This document shows positions 55,006 to 63,612 of a stretch of 64,000 nt of DNA, one piece after another. Both the position numbers and the translations under genes were made by a program. The DNA lies in assembly GCA_038533575.1 (NCBI GenBank), contig JBCAYL010000002.1, forward strand, positions 62,001-126,000, read 5' to 3'. The DNA is from Pseudomonadota bacterium. GTDB lineage: Bacteria > Pseudomonadota > Alphaproteobacteria > Rhodobacterales > Rhodobacteraceae. Positions within the stretch are counted from its first letter, which is position 1, and the number at the start of each line of letters is the position of its first letter. The notes under the pieces were generated by a model, which worked only from the letters and a program-made list of their open reading frames with translations, did no database searches and was not told the origin of the DNA.

Positions 55006-57039
55006 GTGCACGACACCCTCCGTGACGTCTTCGGATTCGATGCCTTCCGCCCCGGGCAGGAGGACATCGCGCGTGCCGTGACGGCCGGTGAAGACGTGCT
55101 CGCGATCATGCCCACCGGCGGGGGGAAATCGCTCTGCTTCCAACTGCCCGCCCTCGAGCGAGAAGGGGTCACGGTGGTCATTTCGCCGCTCATCGCGCTC
55201 ATGCGTGACCAGGTGCGCGGGCTGCAGGAGGCGGGCGTTGAGGCCGGCGCGCTAACGTCCGGCAACACCGAGGAAGAGACGGCTGAGGTCTGGGAGGCTC
55301 TCGAAGCCGGTCGCCTCAAGCTTCTCTACATTGCGCCTGAGCGTCTGGCGGCGGGCTCCGCGCTCGGCATGCTCCGGCGCATAGGTGTCTCGATGATTGC
55401 CGTCGATGAGGCGCATTGCGTGAGCCAGTGGGGCCATGATTTCCGCCCGGACTACCTGCGCGTGGGCGAGCTCAGGCAGGCGCTCGGCGTGCCCTTGGCT
55501 GCCTTCACGGCCACCGCGGACCCGGAGACGCGCGCCGAGATCGTCGAAAAGCTCTTTGGCGGGGCAGAGCCGCGCACCTTCCTCCATGGATTTGACCGGC
55601 CCAACCTGCACCTCGCCTTCCAGCCGAAGACAAAGCCGCGCGAGCAGATCCTCGCCTTCGCCGCAGCACGCAAGGGGCAATCGGGCATCGTCTATTGCGG
55701 CACCCGGGCGAAAACAGAGACCTTGGCTCAGGCGTTGCGCGCCGAAGGACACGCGGCCTGTCACTATCACGGCGGGATGGAGGCAGAGGATCGCCGGATC
55801 GTGGAGGCACGCTTCCAGCGGGAAGATGGGCTCATCGTTGTGGCGACGGTCGCTTTCGGGATGGGCGTCGACAAGCCGGACATTCGCTGGGTGGCCCATG
55901 CCGACCTGCCAAAGTCGATCGAGGCCTACTACCAGGAGATCGGGCGCGCGGGCCGGGACGGCGCGCCGGCGGAGACGCTCACGCTCTTTGGCCCCTCGGA
56001 TATCGCGCTGCGACGCAACCAGATCGACGAAGGGCTCGCCCCGGTAGAGCGGAAGGCAGCGGATCACGCGAGGCTCAACGCCCTGCTCGGCCTTGCCGAG
56101 GCGCTCACCTGTCGGCGGGCCAAGCTGCTCGAATACTTCGGCGATGCGCCCGCCACCTGTGGCCAATGCGATCTTTGCGACAAGCCAGCCGAGGTCGCGG
56201 ACGGTACGACACCCGTGCGCATGGCGCTTTCGGCGATCCTCCGCACGGGCGAGTATTTCGGCGCCGGACACCTGATCGACATCCTCCTCGGGGCCCAGAC
56301 GGACAAGATCCGCCAGAAAGGTCACGACGACCTGCCGACCTTCGGGGTCGGCCGGGAATGGACGAAGCCGCAATGGCAGGCGATCTTCCGGCAGATGATG
56401 GGGCACGACCTCGTGCGACCGGACCCGGAGCGCTACGGCGCGCTGCGCATGACCGACCGCGCGCGACCGATCCTGCGGGCCGAGGAAGAGATCCAGCTCC
56501 GCTTCGATACCATTCGGGCCGCCAAGGGCCGCCCGGAGCCCAGAAGCCTCGTGAGCGAGGATGCTGCTCCGCTCCTTGCGGCCCTGAAGGCGAAGCGCCG
56601 AGCGCTGGCCGAGGCCGCGAAGGTGCCAGCTTACGTGATCTTCAACGACCGGACGCTCATCGAGATGGCGGAGGCCCGGCCGACCAGCCTCGACGCGATG
56701 GCGGGGATCAATGGCATCGGGGCCAAGAAGCTGGAGCGATACGGGCGAGAGTTCCTCTCTGTGATCGCCGATGACGCGCCGGAAATGCATCCCACGCGCC
56801 GCAAGCTCGCGGGACGCGCGGAGGGCGAAGTCTATGATCGTCTCCTCGCGGCGCAGTCAGACCTTCAATACGGGCCCATGGGAACGGAAAAGCCCATGAG
56901 CTGCAGCGCGTCGACCCTGCGCCAGATCGCCGAACGGCGGCCGCAATCGCGCGACGAACTTGCGCGCATCCAGGGCGTGGGAGAAACGAAGGCCGAGCGC
57001 TTCGGCGATGCCTTTCTCGATGTGTTGAAGGCCTCCTAA
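55006..57039 (+). CDS. recQ: ATP-dependent DNA helicase RecQ
   Basis: A 677-residue superfamily 2 helicase. Motif I is MPTGGGKSLCFQLP, motif II is VDEAHCVSQWGHDFRP and motif VI is YYQEIGRAGRDG. The RecQ-C-terminal zinc-binding region has CRRAKLLEYF then CGQCDLCD, and the C-terminus carries two HRDC-like helical blocks. RecQ unwinds DNA in recombination and fork repair. The start is a GTG at 55006 with a weak ACAGG upstream. Upstream of yaaA by 33 bp. Confidence 0.95.
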   Translation: MHDTLRDVFGFDAFRPGQEDIARAVTAGEDVLAIMPTGGGKSLCFQLPALEREGVTVVISPLIALMRDQVRGLQEAGVEAGALTSGNTEEETAEVWEALEAGRLKLLYIAPERLAAGSALGMLRRIGVSMIAVDEAHCVSQWGHDFRPDYLRVGELRQALGVPLAAFTATADPETRAEIVEKLFGGAEPRTFLHGFDRPNLHLAFQPKTKPREQILAFAAARKGQSGIVYCGTRAKTETLAQALRAEGHAACHYHGGMEAEDRRIVEARFQREDGLIVVATVAFGMGVDKPDIRWVAHADLPKSIEAYYQEIGRAGRDGAPAETLTLFGPSDIALRRNQIDEGLAPVERKAADHARLNALLGLAEALTCRRAKLLEYFGDAPATCGQCDLCDKPAEVADGTTPVRMALSAILRTGEYFGAGHLIDILLGAQTDKIRQKGHDDLPTFGVGREWTKPQWQAIFRQMMGHDLVRPDPERYGALRMTDRARPILRAEEEIQLRFDTIRAAKGRPEPRSLVSEDAAPLLAALKAKRRALAEAAKVPAYVIFNDRTLIEMAEARPTSLDAMAGINGIGAKKLERYGREFLSVIADDAPEMHPTRRKLAGRAEGEVYDRLLAAQSDLQYGPMGTEKPMSCSASTLRQIAERRPQSRDELARIQGVGETKAERFGDAFLDVLKAS

Positions 57040-57072
57040 GCCCCCCTACGTCTGGTTCAAAGGAGGAGCCTC

Positions 57073-57861
57073 ATGCTCGTTGTCATCTCGCCCGCAAAAC
57101 GCCTCGACTGGTCTGACGTGCCGCGATCCGATCTGACCAGGCCGGAATTCGAGGCCGAGGCGCTGAGCCTGGCCAAGACGGCGCGTAACCTGACGCTGGG
57201 CGGACTTCGTGAGCTCATGGACCTCTCCGACGATCTGGCCCGGCTCAATCGGGATCGCTTCAAGGCGTTTTCGGCCGAGCCTGACGCGGACGCGCTTCGG
57301 CCCGCGGCCTTCGCCTTTGCCGGTGACACCTATCAGGGGCTCGAAGCGCGGACGCTCGATGAGGACGATCTCCGCTTTGCACAGAGCCATCTCCGCATAC
57401 TTTCGGGGCTATACGGCGCCCTGAGGCCGCTCGATGAAATTCAGGCCTACCGGCTCGAGATGGGCTCGAAGCTCAAGACCCGCCGGGGCGCATCCCTTTA
57501 CGAGTACTGGGGACGAGAAATCGCGAAATCCCTAAGGTCGCAGGCCGAAGGGGTCGGTGCCGAGGTGCTCGTGAATTGCGCGAGCCAGGAGTATTTCGGG
57601 GCAGTCGACCTCAAGGCCCTGAAGCTGCCCGTGGTGACGCCCGCTTTCTACGAAGAAAAAGACGGACAGGCGAAAATGGTGAGCTTCTTTGCCAAGCGCG
57701 CACGCGGCGCGCTCGCGCGCTTCATCGTGCAGAATCGTCTCACCTCAACGGACGGTCTGAAGGACTTTGATCTCGGCGGGTACCGCTTCGATGCGAGCCG
57801 CAGCGAGAGGGGCACGATGGCCTTTTCGCGGCCCTACCCGGACCCGGCCCAAGCCGCCTAA
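57073..57861 (+). CDS. yaaA: Peroxide stress protein YaaA
   Basis: A 262-residue protein with the YaaA start MLVVISPAKRLDW and blocks YQGLEARTLD, RILSGLYGALRPLDEIQAYRLE, LVNCASQEYF and FFAKRARGALARF. E. coli YaaA lowers free iron and so limits hydroxyl-radical damage during peroxide stress; it also binds DNA. The ribosome binding site AGGAGG lies 6 nt before the ATG. In a recQ-yaaA pair on the same strand. Confidence 0.95.
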   Translation: MLVVISPAKRLDWSDVPRSDLTRPEFEAEALSLAKTARNLTLGGLRELMDLSDDLARLNRDRFKAFSAEPDADALRPAAFAFAGDTYQGLEARTLDEDDLRFAQSHLRILSGLYGALRPLDEIQAYRLEMGSKLKTRRGASLYEYWGREIAKSLRSQAEGVGAEVLVNCASQEYFGAVDLKALKLPVVTPAFYEEKDGQAKMVSFFAKRARGALARFIVQNRLTSTDGLKDFDLGGYRFDASRSERGTMAFSRPYPDPAQAA

Positions 57862-57866
57862 CGGAG

Positions 57867-57894
57867 GCGCGGGACGCCTCGACCTGTCCCGCGC
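57867..57894. terminator. Hairpin between convergent yaaA and thiolase genes
   Basis: GCGCGGGAC (57867-57875) and GTCCCGCGC (57886-57894) make a 9-bp stem around a 10-nt loop. A long U-run is missing on both sides, but the position between two gene ends suggests a shared terminator. Confidence 0.55.
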
Positions 57895-57903
57895 GCCCCT
57901 TTG

Positions 57904-59079
57904 TCAGAGCCGCTCAATGGCCACGGCGATCCCCTGCCCGCCACCGATGCACATGGTGCAGAGCGCCTTCGAGCCGCCGATGCGCTCGAGCTCATACATC
58001 GCTTTCACCATGATGATGGCACCGGTTGCCCCCACGGGGTGCCCGAGGGCGATCGCCCCGCCATTGGGGTTCACCTTCGCGGGATCGAGGCCGAGCTCCT
58101 TGTTCACCGCGATGGCTTGGGACGCGAATGCCTCGTTCGACTCGATGACGTCGAAATCAGCTGCCGTGAGCCCCGTCTTCTCAAGGAGATTGCGCACTGC
58201 GGGGATCGGGCCCACGCCCATGACCTCTGGCCGTACGCCCGCGTGACCATAGCCCAGAACGCGAAACTTCGGCGTGAGGCCCGCCGCCTCCGCCGCCTCG
58301 GCGCGGGCCAGGACGATGGCCGCAGCCCCGTCATTGATGCCCGAGGCGTTGCCCGCGGTCACCGTGCCGTCCTTTTGGAAGACGGGGCGCAGGCCTGAGA
58401 GGGCCTCGGCATTTGTCGCTTTTGTGTGCTCATCCCGCGCGAAGGGGACCATGTCGCGCTCCACGCGCACCTCGACGGGCACGATCTGACTGTCGAAGTG
58501 TCCAGCATCTTGCGCAGCCGCGGCGCGCTCCTGGCTCGTGAGGGCGAAGCGATCCTGATCCTCCCGGGTGATCTGATGTTCGGCGGCGACGTTTTCCGCA
58601 GTCACGCCCATGTGGCCCGTGCCAAAGGGGCAGTTCAGCGCGCCGAGCATCATGTCCAGCGTCTTCACGTCGCCCATCTTCGCGCCCCAGCGTTGCGAGG
58701 GCACGATGAACGGCGATCGCGTCATATTCTCCGCGCCTCCCGCGACGCCGAAATCCGCGTCGCCGAGCATCAGAGACTGCGTGACAGACACGATGGCCTG
58801 AAGCCCAGAGCCGCACAGGCGATTGACGTTCATTGCCGGGACGGTCTCGGGCGTCCCGGCATCCATGGCAGCCACGCGGCTCAGATACATATCGCGCGGT
58901 TCCGTGTTGATGACGTGGCCCATGGCGACGGTGCCCACTTGCCCTGCGTCGACGCCGCCGCGGTTCAGCGCCTCCTTGATGGCGGCCGCGCCGAGCTCGA
59001 TGGGCGGCGTGCCCGCGAAGCTTCCTCCGAAAGTTCCGATTGCGGTGCGCGCGCCGCCGAGGATCACGATATCTGTCAT
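57904..59079 (-). CDS. Acetyl-CoA acetyltransferase (thiolase II family)
   Basis: A 391-residue thiolase. The active-site Cys89 is in NRLCGSGLQAI, His347 is in ALGHPVGATGA and the second Cys377 is in TMCIGGGQGIA. It condenses or cleaves acetyl units in PHB synthesis, ketone-body use or beta-oxidation. No phaB or ketone gene is adjacent; a broad beta-ketothiolase is the safest name. Divergent from kbl (152 bp). Confidence 0.92.
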   Translation of the reverse strand: MTDIVILGGARTAIGTFGGSFAGTPPIELGAAAIKEALNRGGVDAGQVGTVAMGHVINTEPRDMYLSRVAAMDAGTPETVPAMNVNRLCGSGLQAIVSVTQSLMLGDADFGVAGGAENMTRSPFIVPSQRWGAKMGDVKTLDMMLGALNCPFGTGHMGVTAENVAAEHQITREDQDRFALTSQERAAAAQDAGHFDSQIVPVEVRVERDMVPFARDEHTKATNAEALSGLRPVFQKDGTVTAGNASGINDGAAAIVLARAEAAEAAGLTPKFRVLGYGHAGVRPEVMGVGPIPAVRNLLEKTGLTAADFDVIESNEAFASQAIAVNKELGLDPAKVNPNGGAIALGHPVGATGAIIMVKAMYELERIGGSKALCTMCIGGGQGIAVAIERL

Positions 59080-59231
59080 GGCTATCTCCCTTTTGCCGCG
59101 TTCTGCCTTCTAGCGGGGGGCAGGGGAAGGGGCGCGGGACACGACGGAAGGTCAAAATCCGACGCTCGGGGTCGGCTGGGGCGTGCTTTGGCGCGCGCGC
59201 TCGGCCATGGTGGGCGTGAGGAGAGAGAGAC

Positions 59232-60416
59232 ATGAGCAATCGATTCCGCGCCCATATCGAGGCAGAACTCGCTGGTATCGCGGCGGAGGGGCTCTTGAAG
59301 GTGGAGCGGCCGATCCAGGGCCCGCAAGGCGCGCACATCAAGGTGGGCGGGCGCAAGATGCTCAACCTCTGCGCCAACAACTACCTTGGCCTGGCAGATC
59401 ATCCAGAGCTCACCGCCGCCGCCACGGGCGCGCTGGAAGAGAGCGGGTATGGCATGGCCTCGGTTCGCTTCATCTGCGGGACAGGGGAGCTTCATGCAGA
59501 GCTCGAGGCACGATTGGCCGCTTATCTCGGCATGGAAGACGCGATCCTCTTCGCCGCCTGTTTTGATGCCAATGGCGGTGTGTTCGAGCCGCTTTTCGGG
59601 CCAGAGGATGCAATCATCTCCGACGCGCTCAACCACGCCTCGCTCATCGATGGCATCCGCCTCTGCAAGGCGCAGCGATACAGGTACAAGACCAACGACA
59701 TGGCCGATCTGGAGCGCCAGCTGCAGGCGGCGCGAGATGCACGCTTCCGGATCATCGTCACAGACGGCGTCTTCTCCATGGACGGCACCATCGCCAATCT
59801 GCCGGAGATCGCGCGGCTCGCAGAGGCCTATGACGCGATGACACTGGTGGACGATTGCCACGCGACTGGGTTCCTTGGGCCGAGGGGCGAAGGAACCCAC
59901 GCCCATCATGGCGTCGAGGTGACGCTTCTCACGGGTACTCTTGGCAAGGCGCTGGGCGGTGCAATGGGCGGCTACGTGGCCGGCCCGGCGCCGCTCATCG
60001 AGATGCTGCGGCAGAAGGCGCGGCCTTACCTTTTCTCGAATGCTCTGCCACCCGCCGTCGTCGCTGCGTCGCTCAAAGCGCTTGATCTCGTCGAGGCGGG
60101 CGATGATCTCCGGGCGCGTCTCTTCGAGAACGCTGCTTACTGGCGGTCGGGGCTTGAGGCGCGTGGCTTCACCCTCCTCCCCGGCGAACATCCGATTATC
60201 CCGGTCATGCTCGGCGAGGCACAGCTTGCCCAGGACATGGCCGCGCGTCTCTTCGAGCTCGGCGTCTATGTCTCCGGCTTTTTCTATCCCGTGGTGCCCA
60301 AGGGGCAGGCGCGCATCAGGACACAGATGAACGCAGCGCTTGATCGTGAGGATCTCGATGCCGGTCTTGCCGCGTTCGAGCAGGCGGCGCAGGAGCTGAA
60401 GGTCTTGGCGGCATGA
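59232..60416 (+). CDS. kbl: 2-amino-3-ketobutyrate coenzyme A ligase (glycine C-acetyltransferase)
   Basis: A 394-residue PLP enzyme of the alpha-oxoamine synthase family. The start block is [12 protein letters not shown], and the PLP Lys239 is in [15 protein letters not shown]. It splits 2-amino-3-oxobutyrate with CoA to glycine and acetyl-CoA, the second step of threonine degradation, and takes its unstable substrate directly from Tdh. GAGGAGAG lies upstream of the ATG. The stop overlaps tdh (ATGA). Confidence 0.95.
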   Translation: MSNRFRAHIEAELAGIAAEGLLKVERPIQGPQGAHIKVGGRKMLNLCANNYLGLADHPELTAAATGALEESGYGMASVRFICGTGELHAELEARLAAYLGMEDAILFAACFDANGGVFEPLFGPEDAIISDALNHASLIDGIRLCKAQRYRYKTNDMADLERQLQAARDARFRIIVTDGVFSMDGTIANLPEIARLAEAYDAMTLVDDCHATGFLGPRGEGTHAHHGVEVTLLTGTLGKALGGAMGGYVAGPAPLIEMLRQKARPYLFSNALPPAVVAASLKALDLVEAGDDLRARLFENAAYWRSGLEARGFTLLPGEHPIIPVMLGEAQLAQDMAARLFELGVYVSGFFYPVVPKGQARIRTQMNAALDREDLDAGLAAFEQAAQELKVLAA

Positions 60417-61459
60417 GTATGGCGAACGGGACGATGAAGGCTCTATCAAAGGCCCGTGCAGAGGCAGGGCTGGTCATGGGCCGGCACCCGGTGCCCGAGA
60501 TCGGGCCGTCGGAAGTGCTGATCCGCGTCCGGGCCACCGGCATCTGCGGCACGGACATCCACATCTGGAACTGGGATGAATGGGCGGCGTCAACCGTCCC
60601 CGTCCCGCTCATCACGGGCCATGAATTCGCCGGTGAAGTCGTCGAGATCGGCGCGCAGGTCACGGGGCTGAGCCTGGGGCAGCGCGTGAGCGGTGAAGGC
60701 CACCTCATCGGCACGACCTCCCGGCAGTCGCGGGCGGGGCGGTTTCATCTCGACCCGGCCACGCGTGGCATCGGGGTCAACGAGCAGGGCGCCTTCGCCG
60801 AATACCTCCGACTACCGGCCTTCAACGTCGTGCCCTTGCCGGACAGCATCTCCGACGAGATGGGCGCCATTCTCGATCCGCTGGGGAATGCCGTCCACAC
60901 GGCGCTCAGCTTCGATCTTCTGGGCGAGGACGTGCTTGTGACCGGGGCAGGGCCGATCGGCATCATGGCGGCGGCCGTTGCGCGTCACGCCGGAGCCCGC
61001 CACGTCGTCATCACCGACATTAATCCTGAGCGCCTCGCCCTCGCCGGACAGGTCGCTGATGTGAGGCCCGTAAACGCGTCCGAGGAAGACTTGCGCAGCG
61101 TGATCGGCGCGCTGGGGATGAAGGAAGGCTTCGACGTGGGCCTCGAAATGTCTGGAAACCAGCGCGCCCTCGATCAGATGGTTGAGGCGCTTGTGATGGG
61201 CGGGCGCATCGCGCTTCTGGGCATTCCACCGGGAAAGAGCCCGGTGGATTGGTCGCGTATCGTCTTCAAGGCCATCACGCTGAAGGGCGTCTATGGGCGC
61301 GAGATCTTCGAGACGTGGTACAAGATGATCGCCATGCTCGAGAACGGGCTCGACGTCACGCGCGTCATCACCCACCGCTTCCCCGCGGATCGTTTCGCGG
61401 AGGGTTTTGCCGTCATGAAGAGCGGCAGCTCCGGGAAGGTCGTGTTGGACTGGACCTGA
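60413..61459 (+). CDS. tdh: L-threonine 3-dehydrogenase without structural-zinc cysteines
   Basis: A 348-residue zinc alcohol-dehydrogenase-type enzyme oxidising threonine to 2-amino-3-oxobutyrate. Catalytic zinc ligands are present: Cys45 (GICGTDIH) and His70-Glu71 (TGHEF). The NAD motif [13 protein letters not shown] follows. The four cysteines that hold the structural zinc in the E. coli enzyme are absent; residues 98-116 read [19 protein letters not shown] instead. The C-terminal SSGKVVLDW is normal. Coupled to kbl; an internal ATG at residue 8 would match the E. coli start better. Confidence 0.93.
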   Translation: MSMANGTMKALSKARAEAGLVMGRHPVPEIGPSEVLIRVRATGICGTDIHIWNWDEWAASTVPVPLITGHEFAGEVVEIGAQVTGLSLGQRVSGEGHLIGTTSRQSRAGRFHLDPATRGIGVNEQGAFAEYLRLPAFNVVPLPDSISDEMGAILDPLGNAVHTALSFDLLGEDVLVTGAGPIGIMAAAVARHAGARHVVITDINPERLALAGQVADVRPVNASEEDLRSVIGALGMKEGFDVGLEMSGNQRALDQMVEALVMGGRIALLGIPPGKSPVDWSRIVFKAITLKGVYGREIFETWYKMIAMLENGLDVTRVITHRFPADRFAEGFAVMKSGSSGKVVLDWT

Positions 61460-61635
61460 GAGACGCCTTCAAAGGGTGTCGTGTGTGTCTGCGCCGTTGC
61501 CGCGCGTCTCGCGGCCTTTCTCACGTGCAACGATTCTAGACACGCGGGACGCATGCGACGGGTGATGAGCGGCAAGTCGGCCCGCTCGCTTGACCGGCTT
61601 TCTGGCGCGGCGATATTCTTTATGAGGAGGCAGCC

Positions 61636-61839
61636 ATGACGGACCATCCATCTGAGCATCGACGATTCACAGCGCCGGGTCGCCACGGCGGGACTTTAGG
61701 CGCATTGCGGGTTACGTGCCGCCACCCCAAAACGGAATCGAACGCGCGCGCGCCGCGGAAGGACAGGTCTCCGAAAATCTGTGCCTTCAGCCGTGAAAAG
61801 TCGCTGGACACATCCCTCAAACGGGCTGGCACGCCATGA
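61636..61839 (+). CDS. Hypothetical 67-residue basic protein
   Basis: Open frame with a strong ribosome binding site (GAGGAGGC 5 nt before the ATG). The predicted protein is Arg/His-rich with two Cys and no membrane segment; I do not recognise it. It overlaps the next small gene by 4 nt (ATGA), the pattern of a real translated gene, but the amino-acid composition is unremarkable. It lies in an otherwise empty stretch after tdh; 61460-61635 shows no convincing feature. It may instead be a leader. Confidence 0.35.
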   Translation: MTDHPSEHRRFTAPGRHGGTLGALRVTCRHPKTESNARAPRKDRSPKICAFSREKSLDTSLKRAGTP

Positions 61840-62021
61840 TCGAGATCCTGTCCGAGGTAAGCGTTGCGGGCTGGCTTCTCGGCCTCCTCGTGCTGGTCGC
61901 ACTCTCCCAGGTGCCCGGCATCCTGCGCGACTGGTATCGGCAGAGCAGGAAGCCGCATCGCTTCATCCCGGGCCAAGACCCTCCCATCTACAGGGATCCC
62001 GGCCCCGGCGGCGACACGTGA
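61836..62021 (+). CDS. Small membrane protein
   Basis: A 61-residue protein with one hydrophobic helix (about 9-26, VAGWLLGLLVLVALSQV) and a basic, Pro-rich tail. Its start overlaps the preceding small frame (ATGA) and its stop overlaps the next (GTGA). Unrecognised; probably an inner-membrane micro-protein of the fahA operon. Confidence 0.6.
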   Translation: MIEILSEVSVAGWLLGLLVLVALSQVPGILRDWYRQSRKPHRFIPGQDPPIYRDPGPGGDT

Positions 62022-62137
62022 CCCTCGGGCAGATCGTGCTCGTGCTCATCCTGCTGGGCCTGTCCGGGCTCAGCCTCTTGCTCGTGATCGGGCGGCCCGG
62101 GCCGCGGATCAAGAAGAAGCGGACCAAGAGAAAGTGA
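62018..62137 (+). CDS. 39-residue membrane micro-protein
   Basis: Starts at GTG, reads MTLGQIVLVLILLGLSGLSL then a short hydrophobic remainder and a very basic tail (IKKKRTKRK). One transmembrane helix with a positive C-terminus facing the cytoplasm. Overlaps both neighbours by 4 nt (GTGA at each end). Such size and overlaps suggest a true gene; the function is unknown. Confidence 0.6.
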   Translation: MTLGQIVLVLILLGLSGLSLLLVIGRPGPRIKKKRTKRK

Positions 62138-63384
62138 GCCTCGCGCCGTCCTGGGTGGAGAGCGCAAACCGCGCCGATACGGACTTTCCCCTGAACAACC
62201 TGCCCCACGGAGTCTTCTCGCTCGGCGGCGGCGCGCGCCATTGCGGCCTCGCCATCGGCGATGACGTTCTCGACGTCACGGCGCTCGCTGGAGACGGGCA
62301 CGTGTCATCGGTCGATGCGGCTGTCTTTGCCGTCCCGTCCTGGAATGCGTTCATGGCGCTGGGGCGAGGAGCCTGGCGCGCCTTTCGGGAAGAGATGACG
62401 GGGCTTTTGAGCGCGGGCCATGCGCAACATGATACCCTGGGGGAGTACCTTTTGCCCCGCCGAGAAGTCGCGCTGCACATGCCGTTTGAGCTGGCAGAGT
62501 TCACGGATTTCTACGCATCAAAGCACCACGCCACGAACGTCGGCACGATGTTCCGAGGGGCGGAGCATGCGCTTCCGCCGAACTGGCTCACCATGCCCAT
62601 CGGCTACAATGGCCGCGCGTCGTCGGTGGTCCTGAGCGGGACGGACATCCCGCGCCCTTGGGGGCAGCTGCGCGGCGAGGATGGCCCGCGGCTGGCACCG
62701 TCTGAGCGCTTTGACTTCGAGCTGGAGCTTGGCGCGGTCGTCGGCGCGGCGTCCTCCGGCCCGCTCTCCGTTGCGGAAGCCGATGCCGCGATCTTCGGCT
62801 ACGTGCTGCTCAATGATTGGTCCGCCAGGGACATTCAGGCCTGGGAGTATCAGCCGCTCGGCCCCTTCCAGGGCAAGGCGAGCGCGACGACGATCTCGCC
62901 GTGGATCGTACCGGCCGAGGCCCTCGCTCCCTTCCGGCGCGCAGTGCCAGAGCGCGAGGTCCCCGTCCTGCGGCACCTCGAGGAGTTGGCGCCGACCCTT
63001 TTTGATATCGCGCTGGAGGTCGACCTGCTGCGGAACGGCGGAAGGACCACGCTCACGCGTACGAACTATGCCGAGATGTACTGGTCATCGTCGCAGCAGC
63101 TCGCGCACCATGCCTCCTCCGGATGCCCGATGCGCATCGGCGATCTGCTCGGCTCCGGCACCGTCTCCGGCCCGGAGCGCGAAAATCGCGGCTGTATGCT
63201 CGAGCTGAGTTGGAATGGTGAGCTGCCTTTGGAGACACATGCCGGCCCGCGGCACTTCCTAGAGGACGGGGACGAGATCGTGCTGCGCGGCGCGGCGCAG
63301 GGCGATGGATACAGGGTCGGCTTTGGCGAAGCCCGCGGCAAGTTGCTCCCGGCGCTGGACGATCCGTGGGACCGCTCCACTTGA
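62134..63384 (+). CDS. fahA: Fumarylacetoacetase
   Basis: A 416-residue hydrolase that cuts fumarylacetoacetate to fumarate and acetoacetate, the last step of tyrosine/homogentisate degradation. The N-terminal SWVESANRADTDFPLNNLP is the family start; catalytic and metal regions are visible in DFYASKHHATNVGTMFRG, NDWSARDIQAWEYQPLGPF and the Glu of FDFELELGAV. The start is a GTG overlapping the upstream micro-gene stop. hmgA and maiA are not in view. Confidence 0.93.
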   Translation: MSLAPSWVESANRADTDFPLNNLPHGVFSLGGGARHCGLAIGDDVLDVTALAGDGHVSSVDAAVFAVPSWNAFMALGRGAWRAFREEMTGLLSAGHAQHDTLGEYLLPRREVALHMPFELAEFTDFYASKHHATNVGTMFRGAEHALPPNWLTMPIGYNGRASSVVLSGTDIPRPWGQLRGEDGPRLAPSERFDFELELGAVVGAASSGPLSVAEADAAIFGYVLLNDWSARDIQAWEYQPLGPFQGKASATTISPWIVPAEALAPFRRAVPEREVPVLRHLEELAPTLFDIALEVDLLRNGGRTTLTRTNYAEMYWSSSQQLAHHASSGCPMRIGDLLGSGTVSGPERENRGCMLELSWNGELPLETHAGPRHFLEDGDEIVLRGAAQGDGYRVGFGEARGKLLPALDDPWDRST

Positions 63385-63390
63385 GAGCTC

Positions 63391-63612
63391 ATGAGCAAGA
63401 AGAGAAAATTCGGGCCCACGCGGGGCGAGTATATCTTCCGGGCCGTCAGCGGCGCGTTCATCCTCGCGCTCGTGAGCTACGCGCTCCTGGCCAACGGGAT
63501 GCCCGAGGGCATCATCACGTCCGAGTCGATCCTGTTCGGCACGATCTTCGGCGTCTTCCTCGTCGCCCATTCGGGCTGGAAGCTTCTCAAGCGGGACTAC
63601 CGCGAGCTGTGA
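63391..63612 (+). CDS. Small hypothetical membrane protein
   Basis: A 73-residue protein with a basic N-terminus (MSKKRKFGPTRGEYIFRAV) and two hydrophobic stretches (about 20-36 and 45-62). Six bases after fahA, so probably co-transcribed. Its end overlaps the convergent phosphatase gene by 26 bp. Not recognised. Confidence 0.65.
   Translation: MSKKRKFGPTRGEYIFRAVSGAFILALVSYALLANGMPEGIITSESILFGTIFGVFLVAHSGWKLLKRDYREL

Noticed and set aside
55252-56790. A 512-codon minus-strand frame inside recQ
   Set aside because: Antisense to recQ, low-complexity shadow.
59082-60449. A 455-codon minus-strand frame across kbl
   Set aside because: Antisense to kbl with no family match by eye.
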